A DNA stretch of 64,000 bases from Halostagnicola sp. A-GB9-2 (GTDB taxonomy: Archaea > Halobacteriota > Halobacteria > Halobacteriales > Natrialbaceae): assembly GCF_030068615.1 (NCBI RefSeq), contig NZ_JASJOC010000017.1, forward strand, positions 1-64,000, given 5' to 3'. Positions 28,447-37,184 of the stretch are shown here, in pieces; position 1 is the first letter of the stretch, and each line of letters starts with the position of its first letter. A model generated the notes under the pieces. The model had not been told where the DNA came from and ran no database searches. It saw only the letters and a program-made list of their open reading frames with translations. Position numbers and translations under genes: made by a program.

Positions 28447-29700
28447 TCACCGGTTGCGATTCAGTTCGTCGGCGATCACATCGAGCAACTCCTCGAGCTG
28501 GCGAGGTAACAGGAACCGCTCTCGAACGCGCTCGCGTGCGTTATCGCCGAATCGCGTTCGACAATCATCGTCTTCGAGAAGGTCGCGGACGCGGTCGCCA
28601 GCGCCTACCGCGTCGTCCGGATCGACGAGATAACCGGTCTTTCCGTCCTCGATCTGTAGCGGGATACCGCCGACGTTCGACCCGACAACCGGCGTGCGCT
28701 TCCAGAGGGCCTCGGCGACGACCAGCCCGAACCCTTCTCGAAGCGACTTCTGGACGATGACGTCCGAATCACGCTGCAGAACGTTCACCGTCGTATCGGG
28801 TTGATCGGTCAGCACGTGGACGTTCGGATCGTCGACTGCCTCCTCGGCGACCTGTTCGTACAACTCCAGTCCCTCCGGATCGTCGCCGGCCATCCCGCCG
28901 ACCAGCGCCAGTTGGAGCTCCGGAACGTCCTCGCTGGCTCGACGGTATGCCTCAAGCGTGCCGAACTGATCCTTCCATGGATCGAACCGGGAAATCTGCG
29001 TGACGAGCGGATCCTCGAACGAAAGGGGGTCCAGCCGATCGTGCTCGTCAGTGACCGTCTCCGGGCCGAGCAAGCGGTTTTTCTTCGTTATGGGATCGAT
29101 TGAGGGGTAGATGATACTCGCTTCCGGCACTTCGAGATCGCCGACGTAGGCGGACCGGCTGAAAATCGCGTGGTCGACCCGACTCGCGTATTCGGAGACG
29201 AACGCGAGGTACTCGTCGATCGGGTCGGTGAGGTCGATGTGACAGCGCCAAACGATCGGGATATTCGGCATCGTTTCCGCCATGTGATCGAGCATCCCGA
29301 GCGGCTGTGGATCGTGGATCACGACGAGGTCGTACTCGCTCTCGTGACCCTCGAGTTCGAGGGCGTTTCGCTCGGTAACCGTCCGATAGGTCGCTTGCAT
29401 GTCGTCAGTCAGCGACGGCCCATCCCCCTGAAGCGCATTGTGCATCGCCTTGGTCACCTCGAAGAACTCGTCAGTGGCGTCCATGACGAGCCAGTCAGTG
29501 TCGATCTCGAGGTCGTTACAGACCGGAACGATCGAGCGGAGGAGTTCAGCGACGCCGCCGCCGGTCGCCGTCGAATTGACGTGCAGGATTCGAACGTCAT
29601 CTAGATCGTCGGCGAGCGACTGGAGCCGATTGAGGCGATCCTGACCCGTCACATCCGTGTACGCGTCGATCGTTCGATCCGTGAGTGATGGCGTGTGCAT
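28447..29700 (-). CDS. treT: TreT-type trehalose glycosyltransferring synthase (GT4)
   Basis: A 417-residue GT-B glycosyltransferase. The start at 29700 (MHTPSLTDRTIDAYTDVTGQ) matches the family; the longer frame is not protein-like. N-terminal signature: VRILHVNSTATGGGVAELLR and DATDEFFEVTKAMHNALQGD, both very characteristic of TreT. The donor-site motif is SLREGFGLVVAEALWKRTPV. The enzyme joins NDP-glucose and glucose into trehalose, a compatible solute, and the reaction is reversible. With the adjacent nucleotidyltransferase and the ADP-dependent sugar kinase it forms a glucose/trehalose loop. Confidence 0.88.
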   Translation of the reverse strand: MHTPSLTDRTIDAYTDVTGQDRLNRLQSLADDLDDVRILHVNSTATGGGVAELLRSIVPVCNDLEIDTDWLVMDATDEFFEVTKAMHNALQGDGPSLTDDMQATYRTVTERNALELEGHESEYDLVVIHDPQPLGMLDHMAETMPNIPIVWRCHIDLTDPIDEYLAFVSEYASRVDHAIFSRSAYVGDLEVPEASIIYPSIDPITKKNRLLGPETVTDEHDRLDPLSFEDPLVTQISRFDPWKDQFGTLEAYRRASEDVPELQLALVGGMAGDDPEGLELYEQVAEEAVDDPNVHVLTDQPDTTVNVLQRDSDVIVQKSLREGFGLVVAEALWKRTPVVGSNVGGIPLQIEDGKTGYLVDPDDAVGAGDRVRDLLEDDDCRTRFGDNARERVRERFLLPRQLEELLDVIADELNRNR

Positions 29701-30289
29701 CGTCCTACCCGTCGTACAACGACTGACGGTATCAGTTGTGGGGGCAGCACCGTTTGACATCGACGGACGAACAGACATCTTCGTCACTGGCTAAGATGCC
29801 AGTGGAGTCGACATCCGAACGTACACCACGAGTGCAAAGGGTGATCTACCACTCGAAAGGATACCGCTGGTCGGCCGATCAATAGGAGACAGCGTCCTCC
29901 GAGAGACACGCCGCCCTCGGGCCCCTCACTGGAGTAAGCAAGGGGATTACGACTGTTTCATTCGATATTTCGGGGAATATCCTGGCATATGACGAGCCAG
30001 TAATAGTAATATTACGGGAGTACATATGTAATATATGGGGTATCACACTTCGTCTGAAAAATACTATTACTTGCTGAGATCGTATCATAGAACTAATCTA
30101 ACGGTGTGGAAAGAAGGGCCGGCAGTGAGTTTTCGAGTGCTAAAAACCATCTACCCAACACTTGCCTTTTCCGTAACGAATCAGAGAGTAAAGCAAGATT
30201 CTCCCTTGCTGGACCGCCTCAAGTACAGGGTCGGCAGATTCTCACGGTGAGGGGATGATATCAATATACAGGACAATAGGCAGGATACG
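29701..30289. other. Long AT-rich intergenic region
   Basis: About 590 bases upstream of treT and downstream of pgk. From 29960 to 30200 it is clearly more AT-rich than the genes (for example TAATAGTAATATTACGGGAG). A 71-residue frame at 30035 is aromatic and basic, unlike haloarchaeal proteins, and is not accepted. This may be imported or regulatory DNA. Confidence 0.45.
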
Positions 30290-31504
30290 TCACTTCTGAC
30301 CCCCACGCTCGAGGACGTCGATTCCCACGAGCGATTCGCCGGTCAGAGCGCGGACGTACGCGCCGCCAGCGATCGAGACACGTGTAAAATCTTTCTCGTC
30401 GAGATCGTACAGAACGATCGAGTGGGCCGTATCACCGCCACCGACGACGGAAAAACAGTCGGTGTCGGCGATCGTCGACAGAATCGCGACGGTTCCGTCG
30501 GCGAACCGTTCGTCTTCAAACACGCCGACAGCGCCTTTGACGTACACGGCGTCGGATGTCGAGACAAGATTGGTGTAGCGATCGATCGTCTCGGAACCGA
30601 TATCAAGATATGATGTGTCTTTCACGATACCCTCCACCAAGACTTCGACTCGGTTATCGTCGTCCTCGTACGCGAGATCGGTTGGAAGGACCAGCCTGTC
30701 GCGGTGTGCCTCGAGAGTACGTTCGATCGTCTCGCTGTGGTTCGCCCACTGGTGGTCGAACAAGTCCATCCCGTCGACATCGTACCCGAGGTCGTGACCG
30801 TCGGCACGCAAGAACAACTCGCCGATGACGCCGCCCAGACAGAACTGATCGACGACATCGGCGAGTTGCTCGACGACGGGGATGGTATCTTCGGCTTTCG
30901 TCCCGCCGAGGATCATCGTCACGGTCCCATCGAATTCCCTGTCCCGAATGGCGGTATTTTCCCTGTACTCCTGTTCCATCACGCGACCAGCGTAGGCGTC
31001 TGTAACGAGTGGAAAGCCGACGATTGACGCGTGGGAACGATGTGCCGTCGCGTAGGCGTCGTTTACGTATGCGTCGAACGAGGTGGCGAGCGTTCGGACC
31101 AATTTTGTCTCAGCTTTCACGTCTGGCTCTTCTTCAGGCAGTTCCCCCTCGCACATCCGCACGTTTTCGAGCAGGAGTACGTCGCCGTGCTCGAGGTGCT
31201 CGATCGACGACAGCGCCTCGTCACCGTACGTATCAGCGACGAATTCGACGGACTGACCGAGGTGATCAGCGAGGATCGCTGCATGTTGCTCGAGGGAGAC
31301 AAACGTGGCCCGACCCGGTCGGCCCTGGTGGGCGAGTAATGCAATCGCGTGGTCGTCAGCGAGTAGCTCGCGAATGGTCTCGGCGTGGCGGGCGAATCTG
31401 CGGTCGTCCTGGACGACGCCGTCCTCGACAGGAGCGTTGACGTCGATACGAACGAGTAATCGCTGTCTTGGATCGAGGTCGTCGATGGTCGGGAACGAGG
31501 TCAT
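30290..31504 (-). CDS. pgk: Phosphoglycerate kinase
   Basis: A 404-residue phosphoglycerate kinase. The start at 31504 (MTSFPTIDDLDPRQRLLVRI) gives the usual N-terminus. Signatures: RIDVNAPVEDG (substrate loop), LLAHQGRPG, LLENVRMCEGE, YVNDAYATAHRSHASIVG, MILGGTKAEDT and FSVVGGGDTAHSI near the C-terminus. It interconverts 1,3-bisphosphoglycerate and 3-phosphoglycerate with ADP/ATP in the cytoplasm. It lies 48 bases downstream of the GAPDH gene on the same strand, so the two consecutive steps of glycolysis form one operon. Confidence 0.95.
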   Translation of the reverse strand: MTSFPTIDDLDPRQRLLVRIDVNAPVEDGVVQDDRRFARHAETIRELLADDHAIALLAHQGRPGRATFVSLEQHAAILADHLGQSVEFVADTYGDEALSSIEHLEHGDVLLLENVRMCEGELPEEEPDVKAETKLVRTLATSFDAYVNDAYATAHRSHASIVGFPLVTDAYAGRVMEQEYRENTAIRDREFDGTVTMILGGTKAEDTIPVVEQLADVVDQFCLGGVIGELFLRADGHDLGYDVDGMDLFDHQWANHSETIERTLEAHRDRLVLPTDLAYEDDDNRVEVLVEGIVKDTSYLDIGSETIDRYTNLVSTSDAVYVKGAVGVFEDERFADGTVAILSTIADTDCFSVVGGGDTAHSIVLYDLDEKDFTRVSIAGGAYVRALTGESLVGIDVLERGGQK

Positions 31505-31552
31505 GGGCAAGCGTATCGAACAGTCGTCGAATCGGTACTGGAGCGGTTCACG

Positions 31553-32623
31553 TCAGTGGGTGATCGTCTCCGTCATGTCGATCGTCTCAGTTTCTGCGCC
31601 GACGTATCGCGCGAGATCCAGCATCTGTGTCGAGAATCCGTACTCGTTGTCGTACCAGGCAAGTATCTTGACGATATCGTTCGCGACCACCATCGCAGAC
31701 TCGAGGTCGACGTAGGAGGCGAAGGGAAGCCCAATGATGTCCCGGGAGACGATTTCGTCGTCGGTGTAGCCGAGGACACCTGCGAGGCCGTCGTCGGCCG
31801 CGTCTCGAATAGCTTCGAGTAACTCGTCTCGTGTGACGTCCGCGTCGACGTTAACAGTGATATCGGTAATCGATCCGTTCGGCACGGGAACGCGCATCGC
31901 CATCCCGTCGAGTTTACCCTCGAGGTCGGGGAGTACCTCGATAGTCGAGTTCGCGGCACCGGTGGTCGTCGGCACGATGTTCTCGGCAGCTGCGCGTCCG
32001 CGGCGCCGTTTGTCCATCGGACCGTCGACGAGTCCCTGGCTCCCGGTGTAAGCGTGGACGGTCAGGAGAACACCCGAGACGATGCCGAACTCCTCGTCGA
32101 GAACCTGCAACACCGGTGCGACGGAGTTCGTCGTACACGAAGCGTTCGACACAATGTCTTCGCCGTCGTACTGCTCGTGATTGACGCCATAGACGAACAT
32201 CGGGACGTGCTTCTCGCCTTTCGGTGGAGCTGAGATGATCACCTTGTCGGCACCGGCAGTCAGGTGCTGGGCAGCCTCGTCGTGAGTGCGGAACAGACCG
32301 GTTGCCTCGAAGGCGACATCGATATCCAGTTCGTCCCAGGGGAGGTCCACAGGCTCACGCTCGGTGAGCAACTCCACTTCGTGACCGCTAGCATAGAGTA
32401 TGTTTCCGTCGCGAGAGACCCCAGGCAACCGGCCGTGGACCGAATCGTACCGGAATAGATACTCCATATCGTCGTCGTCCATCACGTCGTTGACAGCGAC
32501 CACGTCGACTGCGTCCTCGGTTAGCGACGCACGCAGAATGCTCCGTCCTACACGTCCGAATCCGTTCAGCCCAATTCGAAGTGGCTCGTCTGCTGTTGCT
32601 TCGCTATCTGTGTGTTCCCTCAT
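31553..32623 (-). CDS. gap: Glyceraldehyde-3-phosphate dehydrogenase, bacterial NAD type
   Basis: A 356-residue class I GAPDH. The start at 32623 (MREHTDSEATADEPLRIGLN) is preceded by a basic frame that is unlikely to be translated. NAD-binding motif LRIGLNGFGRVGRSILRA, catalytic cysteine in IVSNASCTTNSVAPV, and WYDNEYGFSTQMLDL at the end are the standard landmarks. It is the bacterial-type enzyme, not the archaeal class II enzyme. Haloarchaea that carry two GAPDHs use this type for catabolism. An acidic 15-residue leader precedes the fold. Upstream of pgk in one transcription unit. Confidence 0.95.
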   Translation of the reverse strand: MREHTDSEATADEPLRIGLNGFGRVGRSILRASLTEDAVDVVAVNDVMDDDDMEYLFRYDSVHGRLPGVSRDGNILYASGHEVELLTEREPVDLPWDELDIDVAFEATGLFRTHDEAAQHLTAGADKVIISAPPKGEKHVPMFVYGVNHEQYDGEDIVSNASCTTNSVAPVLQVLDEEFGIVSGVLLTVHAYTGSQGLVDGPMDKRRRGRAAAENIVPTTTGAANSTIEVLPDLEGKLDGMAMRVPVPNGSITDITVNVDADVTRDELLEAIRDAADDGLAGVLGYTDDEIVSRDIIGLPFASYVDLESAMVVANDIVKILAWYDNEYGFSTQMLDLARYVGAETETIDMTETITH

Positions 32624-32848
32624 AGTCGTGTGGGCCACTGCCTGCAGTATATTTGTTTGCCCTGTCCAGTAACCCATCGTGAATATCATCGACGAGACGC
32701 CTTTGGGACGGTCGCTTGACAGCTTCGACTGATCATCGATACGGTCGTTCCCGATGAAGAGGTCGAGTAGTACTCGAGGACAGGACGATATCGCCGATTC
32801 CGGCCCGTGTATCGGCTCCGATTTTCGGAAACACCGTCGTAACTTCGG

Positions 32849-33712
32849 CTATTCGCCCGCGTCGAGCGTCGACTCAAGACGATCGATCAATTCGGTGTTA
32901 CCGACGTGCAGGGGAATCCGGTCGTGAAGATCAGTTGGTTCGACATCGAGGAGTGATTGGGTACCATCGGAGGATCGGCCACCGGCCGTCTCGACAATGT
33001 AGCCGATCGGGTTCGCCTCGAACTGGAGTCGTAGCTTGCCGTTGGGACTATCTTCAAGGGCGGGATAGGCGAAGATGCCGCCGTGTATGAGGACCTGATT
33101 GACGTCGTTGATCATCGCCCCGCTATAGTGGAGTTCGAGTTCGGTCTCGATTTCGCTGGCGAACTCGCGGAATACATCGGTCCAGTTGGGGACGCGCCCG
33201 CCAAACCCGTAGACTCGCGGCGTCTCGGGAAGCGTGCTATTCTCAGTAACGACGCTTCGCTCACCGCCTATAATTTCGTACTCAGTCACCGTATCGTCGC
33301 GAGCACATACCATGGTGGTTATCGGACCGTAAATTACGTACCCTGCCGCGACGAGGGCAGTGCCACGGGCGGGCAAGGGTTCGTCGTAGATTCCAAACAC
33401 CGTCCCGAGTGGGTTATTCGATCGGAGGTTCGACGTGCCATCGAGGGGATCGATAGCGACGGACAGAGCACCATCACCGTGATTCCCGACTGCCGTTCGT
33501 TCCTCACTCGCGTACTGTGCGACCCCATCGATTGCCGAGAGGCGTTCTGCCAGCAACTCGTCGGCATACACGTCGGCCTTGGCCTGAATCTCACCGCTCG
33601 GGTTTTCGTTCCCAGCTGTCTCTCGTCGGCCGACGAACCCCTGTCGGATGTCGCTGGTCGATCGGGCGATCGTCGCGATTATCTGATCAGTAGTTGAATC
33701 GATATCGGTCAT
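32849..33712 (-). CDS. fbp: Fructose-1,6-bisphosphatase, class I
   Basis: A 287-residue class I fructose-1,6-bisphosphatase. The metal/phosphate motif reads AIDPLDGTSNLRSN (DPLDGSSN in most members, T for S here). Others: ASEERTAV at the first metal site, GFGGRVPNWTD, HYSGAMINDVNQVLIHGGIF (the sugar-phosphate loop, GAMVADVHRTL in others) and KLRLQFEANPIGYIVETAGG. It removes the 1-phosphate of fructose bisphosphate in gluconeogenesis. It precedes gap and pgk on the same strand, with 225 bases between. It opposes the ADP-dependent kinase step, so the window carries both directions. Confidence 0.93.
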   Translation of the reverse strand: MTDIDSTTDQIIATIARSTSDIRQGFVGRRETAGNENPSGEIQAKADVYADELLAERLSAIDGVAQYASEERTAVGNHGDGALSVAIDPLDGTSNLRSNNPLGTVFGIYDEPLPARGTALVAAGYVIYGPITTMVCARDDTVTEYEIIGGERSVVTENSTLPETPRVYGFGGRVPNWTDVFREFASEIETELELHYSGAMINDVNQVLIHGGIFAYPALEDSPNGKLRLQFEANPIGYIVETAGGRSSDGTQSLLDVEPTDLHDRIPLHVGNTELIDRLESTLDAGE

Positions 33713-33904
33713 ATGCAGAGTGTAGCATCGGCGGTCTCTCCCTCGTAGATACCCTGACCACGGTCGTGATCCATCGTCAGGATCGGTATCGGTTCGTTTC
33801 GGGCGATCGTAGTGTTATGGAAGGGTACCATCCATCGAAGGTCCCACAGTTGGGTATATATCGTTGACGGTCATTTTGGTTGGGCAAACAATACATCAGC
33901 ACGA

Positions 33905-33991
33905 ATTTATCGAGGGCCACTTCGGAAGTCGGTTTCTGGCGATCGGCCACAGTCAGGTCGCGTATCCGCCGGCCAAGGCGACGGCTTCCAT
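33905..33991 (-). pseudogene. First codons of a sugar nucleotidyltransferase, dead
   Basis: From an ATG at 33991 the minus strand reads MEAVALAGGYAT, a TGA, then LWPIARN, against MKAVVLAGGYATRLWPITRH in the intact gene at 26482. The arginine codon CGA has become TGA. The match extends upstream of the start (GATCTGAATCCATG here, GATCTGAACCGATG there), so this is a shared ancestral locus, not chance. After about 25 codons the similarity ends. Confidence 0.75.
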
Positions 33992-34295
33992 GGATTCAGA
34001 TCACCGCGGAAGGGACGCTCGTAGTTGGTGTCGTCGTGATAACTGTGCGACTCAGTGGAACGCTCAAGGCCACCGAGATCAGTACGTGTCTCGCCGTCGA
34101 TTGCTGGCCATACTCGCAGTCCTCTGTGGTGGTTCCTACCGACGGCTCCCGCGACCGCGGTAGTAAACCGTTCATCGGTATCGATGGCCTGGTTCTCATC
34201 GTCCGGTCGTCGTTCGAACGCCGTACGCTAACTCGCTGGGTCCGGTAGTGAGACCCACTATGGACTTTTCGAGCGCGTAATTTGAATCCTGCCGC

Positions 34296-34470
34296 CGAGC
34301 GCTGGATGAGGTTCCAGAGTTCGTCGCATACAACGCGACCAGCCGGGTCGGCGAGGAACTCGAGTCATTGCTTGAGGGGCGGCCGAACCCGCGTGCGGGA
34401 CGCCATTGAGGCCGCTGGACTCGAAGCGGAAACTCGCTGCGACGAACGCGAAGGAGACACGTAGCGATCG
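34296..34470 (+). pseudogene. N-terminal fragment of the ADP-dependent sugar kinase
   Basis: The frame reads RALDEVPEFVAYNAT, then SRVGEELESLLEGRPNPRAG, against RALDGLPVFVAYNANVDAIV and RVDEDVEAFLERPPEPGER in the intact gene at 22483. A TGA follows, then in another frame PLDSKRKLAAT, against PLASKRDLATAI. Four codons are deleted after YNA. Only about 60 N-terminal residues survive. Confidence 0.75.
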
Positions 34471-34531
34471 ATCGTGGACGACGGCTCGCTCCGACCTCAG
34501 GTCGATCGAAAGCAACGCGCCGGTCAAGCGC

Positions 34532-34710
34532 GTCGAGATCGATAATTTCGTCGTAATCGCCCAGAACGATGGATTTGTCGAGTAGCGGATCGGCAGTCGC
34601 GACCATCCACCCGTAAAGTTGCACCGAGAGGTCCAGTCGCACGTCTGATAGCACGGTTCGTCGACGACGTTGTCGTCCTCCTTTGGTGCGTCCCGGATGT
34701 CGTCCCGAGA
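34532..34710 (-). pseudogene. C-terminal fragment of the sulfatase
   Basis: The frame reads DIRDAPKEDDNVVDEPCYQ, against DLHDAPQEDDNVVYEPRYQ in the intact sulfatase near its C-terminus. After a frame change it continues LSVQLYGWMVATADPLLDKS, IVLGDYDEI, against LSRELYEWMDATDDPLLDGP, VLPGDYDGI. Only about the last 60 residues survive. Confidence 0.78.
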
Positions 34711-34757
34711 GGCGATCGAGGCCTCTGCGTGACGTTCCCTGTTCAATCGATCGTTGC

Positions 34758-35201
34758 TCAGTCCGGGACACTCTTTCGGCCTGTCAGCTTGTCGGGATCG
34801 AGTCGAAAGCCGTGGAACTCGATTTCGTCCCGCGGTCGCTCGAAGATGTCGACTGTGGGAATCCGGACCGCCCACATCCCCTGTACAGCGACCGATTCGG
34901 GATGCGCATCGGCCAACTCCTCGAGGGTACCGGTCGCGACGACGCTGCGCCAGCCGTCGTCAGTTTCGGCGTACGTCACGAACGACACTGGATTTTCAAT
35001 GACATCGTCTTTGCCGGTCCCCGGGGGAAACGAGAGTTGGAAGTAAAACGCCGCGTCGGCCGCGTAAAACCCATACGAGACTGGGAGCGACGCCGGAGGC
35101 TCGTCCGGCCCAGTCGCGAACGAGAGGACGCCGATCCCGCCGGTACCCAGCAAGTCGTTGCGTTCGGCTTCGGTCAGGTTCGTCCAGCGGAGTCCTGTCA
35201 T
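34758..35201 (-). CDS. PPOX-type flavin-nucleotide-binding protein
   Basis: A 147-residue split-barrel flavoprotein of the pyridoxamine 5'-phosphate oxidase-like superfamily. Blocks: LTEAERNDLLGTGGIGVLSF at the N-terminus, PPASLPVSYGFYAADAAFYF, NPVSFVTYAETDDGWRSVVA (the cofactor-contact strand) and EIPT-like end FERPRDEIEFHGF. It likely binds FMN or F420 and dimerises; the substrate is unknown. A dead relative lies at 1970-2354, and a second intact member, distant in sequence, lies on the opposite strand at 35367, making a divergent pair. Confidence 0.85.
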   Translation of the reverse strand: MTGLRWTNLTEAERNDLLGTGGIGVLSFATGPDEPPASLPVSYGFYAADAAFYFQLSFPPGTGKDDVIENPVSFVTYAETDDGWRSVVATGTLEELADAHPESVAVQGMWAVRIPTVDIFERPRDEIEFHGFRLDPDKLTGRKSVPD

Positions 35202-35366
35202 CCCGTATCGCTACGCTCGCCGCGCCAAAAAATTGAGGGGTGCTATCCTCTTATATTGAGAGTTCTCGAAACCGTACCTGGCAACGTACGGCGCTCGAGC
35301 GAGCGCTACGATAGGTCGATCCCGGGGAGCAATCTATGTGTATTGACCTCGTTCCACACGGTACAG

Positions 35367-35858
35367 ATGACGATCAACGAACTCACCGACTACGGCATGG
35401 AACGGATGACGGACGAAGAAATCGAGCAGTTTCTCGGGACCCGAAGCCTCGGTATCATCGGCTTACCGACGGGGGAGGCACCCTACTTAATCCCGATGTC
35501 GTACGGATACGACGGAGGATCGACGCTGTACTTCATCTACGTTGTCGGGTCTGAGAGTCGGAAAGCGACTCTCTCCGATCAGGCCGATACCGTCAGTTTC
35601 CTCGTCTACAGCGCCGAGACGATGTTTCATTGGCGAAGCGTCCTTGCAACGGGGTCGTTACGCCAGCTCTCGGAGGACGAGCTATCGACAGTCTCCGACG
35701 CTCAGACCCCCATCTGGCGGCCGGAACTCCTCGAGGCGGCGAGCGAAATAGAGTCGACTCGGGTCTACGAACTGACGGTCGACGAGTGGACGGGAATTCG
35801 ACACGCGATCGAACCTCCGACGTTCGCCCAGCGCTCGAGTCGGGAGCAATCGAATTGA
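35367..35858 (+). CDS. PPOX-type flavin-nucleotide-binding protein, second type
   Basis: A 163-residue split-barrel protein starting MTINELTDYGMERMTDEEIE. The core LGTRSLGIIGLPTGEAPYLI, PMSYGYDGGSTLYFIYVVGS, TVSFLVYSAETMFHWRSVLA and GTRVYELTVDEWTGIRHAIE-like end place it with the same superfamily as the 34758 gene. The long upstream frame is a shadow and not used. Bacterial homologues of this shape are found in hypoxia and dormancy regulons. It has its own 165-base upstream region, divergent from the other PPOX gene. Confidence 0.85.
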   Translation: MTINELTDYGMERMTDEEIEQFLGTRSLGIIGLPTGEAPYLIPMSYGYDGGSTLYFIYVVGSESRKATLSDQADTVSFLVYSAETMFHWRSVLATGSLRQLSEDELSTVSDAQTPIWRPELLEAASEIESTRVYELTVDEWTGIRHAIEPPTFAQRSSREQSN

Positions 35859-36270
35859 CGTCCTTCCCGCGCTAAAGTTCTCGCACTTTTGCAAGCGCCC
35901 GCATCGGTCATCATCTCTCCGCAAGGCTCGAGCGTCGATCGGATGACGTGAAGAAACCGCTAACCTGGAGACTGTGCAGACCGTCTCGTCGTGGTTGTTT
36001 TACCGTTGTCAAACCGGGAGCGTTCCCGAACAGTTGCTTGTGATGCCCTATGTTATCATTTATCTGAATACTGTGTCAATACGCAGGTGGGAATGTCTTA
36101 ACAGACCGAGACCGAACTCGAGGTCGCAGAGTACACGCTCGAACTGGTCGGATCGAACCAGGAGTGGACGGGACGATGGTCGACGGCGGGACCGTCAGGA
36201 CGCACGCGCCACCTGCGTGCTGTGGTCCGATGATCACACCGGCGTTTCATGGCGGTCACAAGGTGACGAA

Positions 36271-36408
36271 GCCGATCGCCGACTCGGCGAGGGTCGATCC
36301 ATCGTGATCGGCAGCCACGGTCGCTCGGGACCGTTACGTGTGTTGCTCGGAAGTGTCGCCGAACGGGTCGCTCGACGCGCACCCGTTCCGGTGCCGATTG
36401 TTCGATAA
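36271..36408 (+). pseudogene. Universal stress protein C-terminal remnant
   Basis: The last 35 residues read SIVIGSHGRSGPLRVLLGSV, AERVARRAPVPVPIVR, an excellent Usp end with the full ATP motif. Upstream, the frame is not Usp-like and has no start. Bases 35859-36270 hold no other gene I can support; TELEVAEYTLELVGS at about 36107-36150 looks protein-like but is unrecognised. Confidence 0.7.
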
Positions 36409-36431
36409 TTGTCGGAGAGCGTCCGTGCGGC

Positions 36432-37184
36432 TCACTCATCGGCTTCGAGACACGCCTTCGTTCGCCGTTCCGTATCGCGCAATAGCGTCTCATCGTCGGT
36501 GAACACTTCGATCGAGACAGTGCCGTCGAATCCCGCGAAGTGCTCCGTCACGATGTCATAGTCGATTTCACCGGCGCCGATCGGAAGGTGCGTATCACCG
36601 CGGCTTCGCGCGTCGTGGACGTGTAGGTGCGACACGAGATCACCGTAGCGCGAGCAGAACCGATCGATGCCGTCGTTGCCGTCCTCCATGTACGCGTGTC
36701 CGACATCAAAACAGACCCTCGTCTCGGTCTCGCGGGCGAGGTCGCCGAGGACGGTCAGCTGTAACCCCTGCTTTTGGTGGCCGACGTTTTCGACGACGAG
36801 TTCGATACCGGCGTCCGCGGCGGCCGCCCCGATCGCGTTGAGTTGCTCGGCGAAGAGCCACCGATGGTCCGTATTGTATGGGTTGCGGGCCGTCGCGTGG
36901 AGAACGGCTTTCTCCGCGCCGACGGACCCAGCCCAGTCAAGCAGCCGCGTCTGATACTCGACGATGGCCTCGTTGATTTCCGGAACCGGCGTCACGACGA
37001 CCTGCTTGAACGGTAAATGGACGCACAGATCGGCGTCGGCGTCGCTGAGTATCGTTTCGAGTCGATCGACGTTGATCTCGTTGAGCGCCGTCCCTTCGCC
37101 GAGCGCAAACTCCGCCAGATCGAACCCCTCGATCGTTTTTGCCATGCGATCGAGCGAGTCACCGACGGTCAGGCCACAGTCCAT
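36432..37184 (-). CDS. Sugar-phosphate isomerase/epimerase-like TIM barrel
   Basis: A 250-residue AP-endonuclease-2/xylose-isomerase-like TIM barrel. The ATG at 37184 (MDCGLTVGDSLDRMAKTIEG) has a TTAAAA box 28 bases upstream and is preferred to the GTG two codons earlier. Metal-site segments: ADLCVHLPFK, ELVVENVGH (glutamate ligand), TRVCFDVGHAYME (aspartate and histidine), LVSHLHVHDARSRGDTHLPI and TVSIEVFTD. Such proteins isomerise or epimerise sugars or cleave DNA at abasic sites (endonuclease IV); the sugar branch is more likely from length and neighbours. Confidence 0.82.
   Translation of the reverse strand: MDCGLTVGDSLDRMAKTIEGFDLAEFALGEGTALNEINVDRLETILSDADADLCVHLPFKQVVVTPVPEINEAIVEYQTRLLDWAGSVGAEKAVLHATARNPYNTDHRWLFAEQLNAIGAAAADAGIELVVENVGHQKQGLQLTVLGDLARETETRVCFDVGHAYMEDGNDGIDRFCSRYGDLVSHLHVHDARSRGDTHLPIGAGEIDYDIVTEHFAGFDGTVSIEVFTDDETLLRDTERRTKACLEADE

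Noticed and set aside
30035-30250. 71-codon ORF in the AT-rich stretch upstream of treT
   Set aside because: Rich in Tyr, Arg and Lys and with no family match; unlike the acidic proteins of this organism.
34030-34250. Plus-strand frame with SSVVVPTDGSRDRG, possibly a Usp start
   Set aside because: The short match to VPTDGS is tempting, but the following residues do not continue as Usp and the preceding frame is unrelated; left as unassigned debris.
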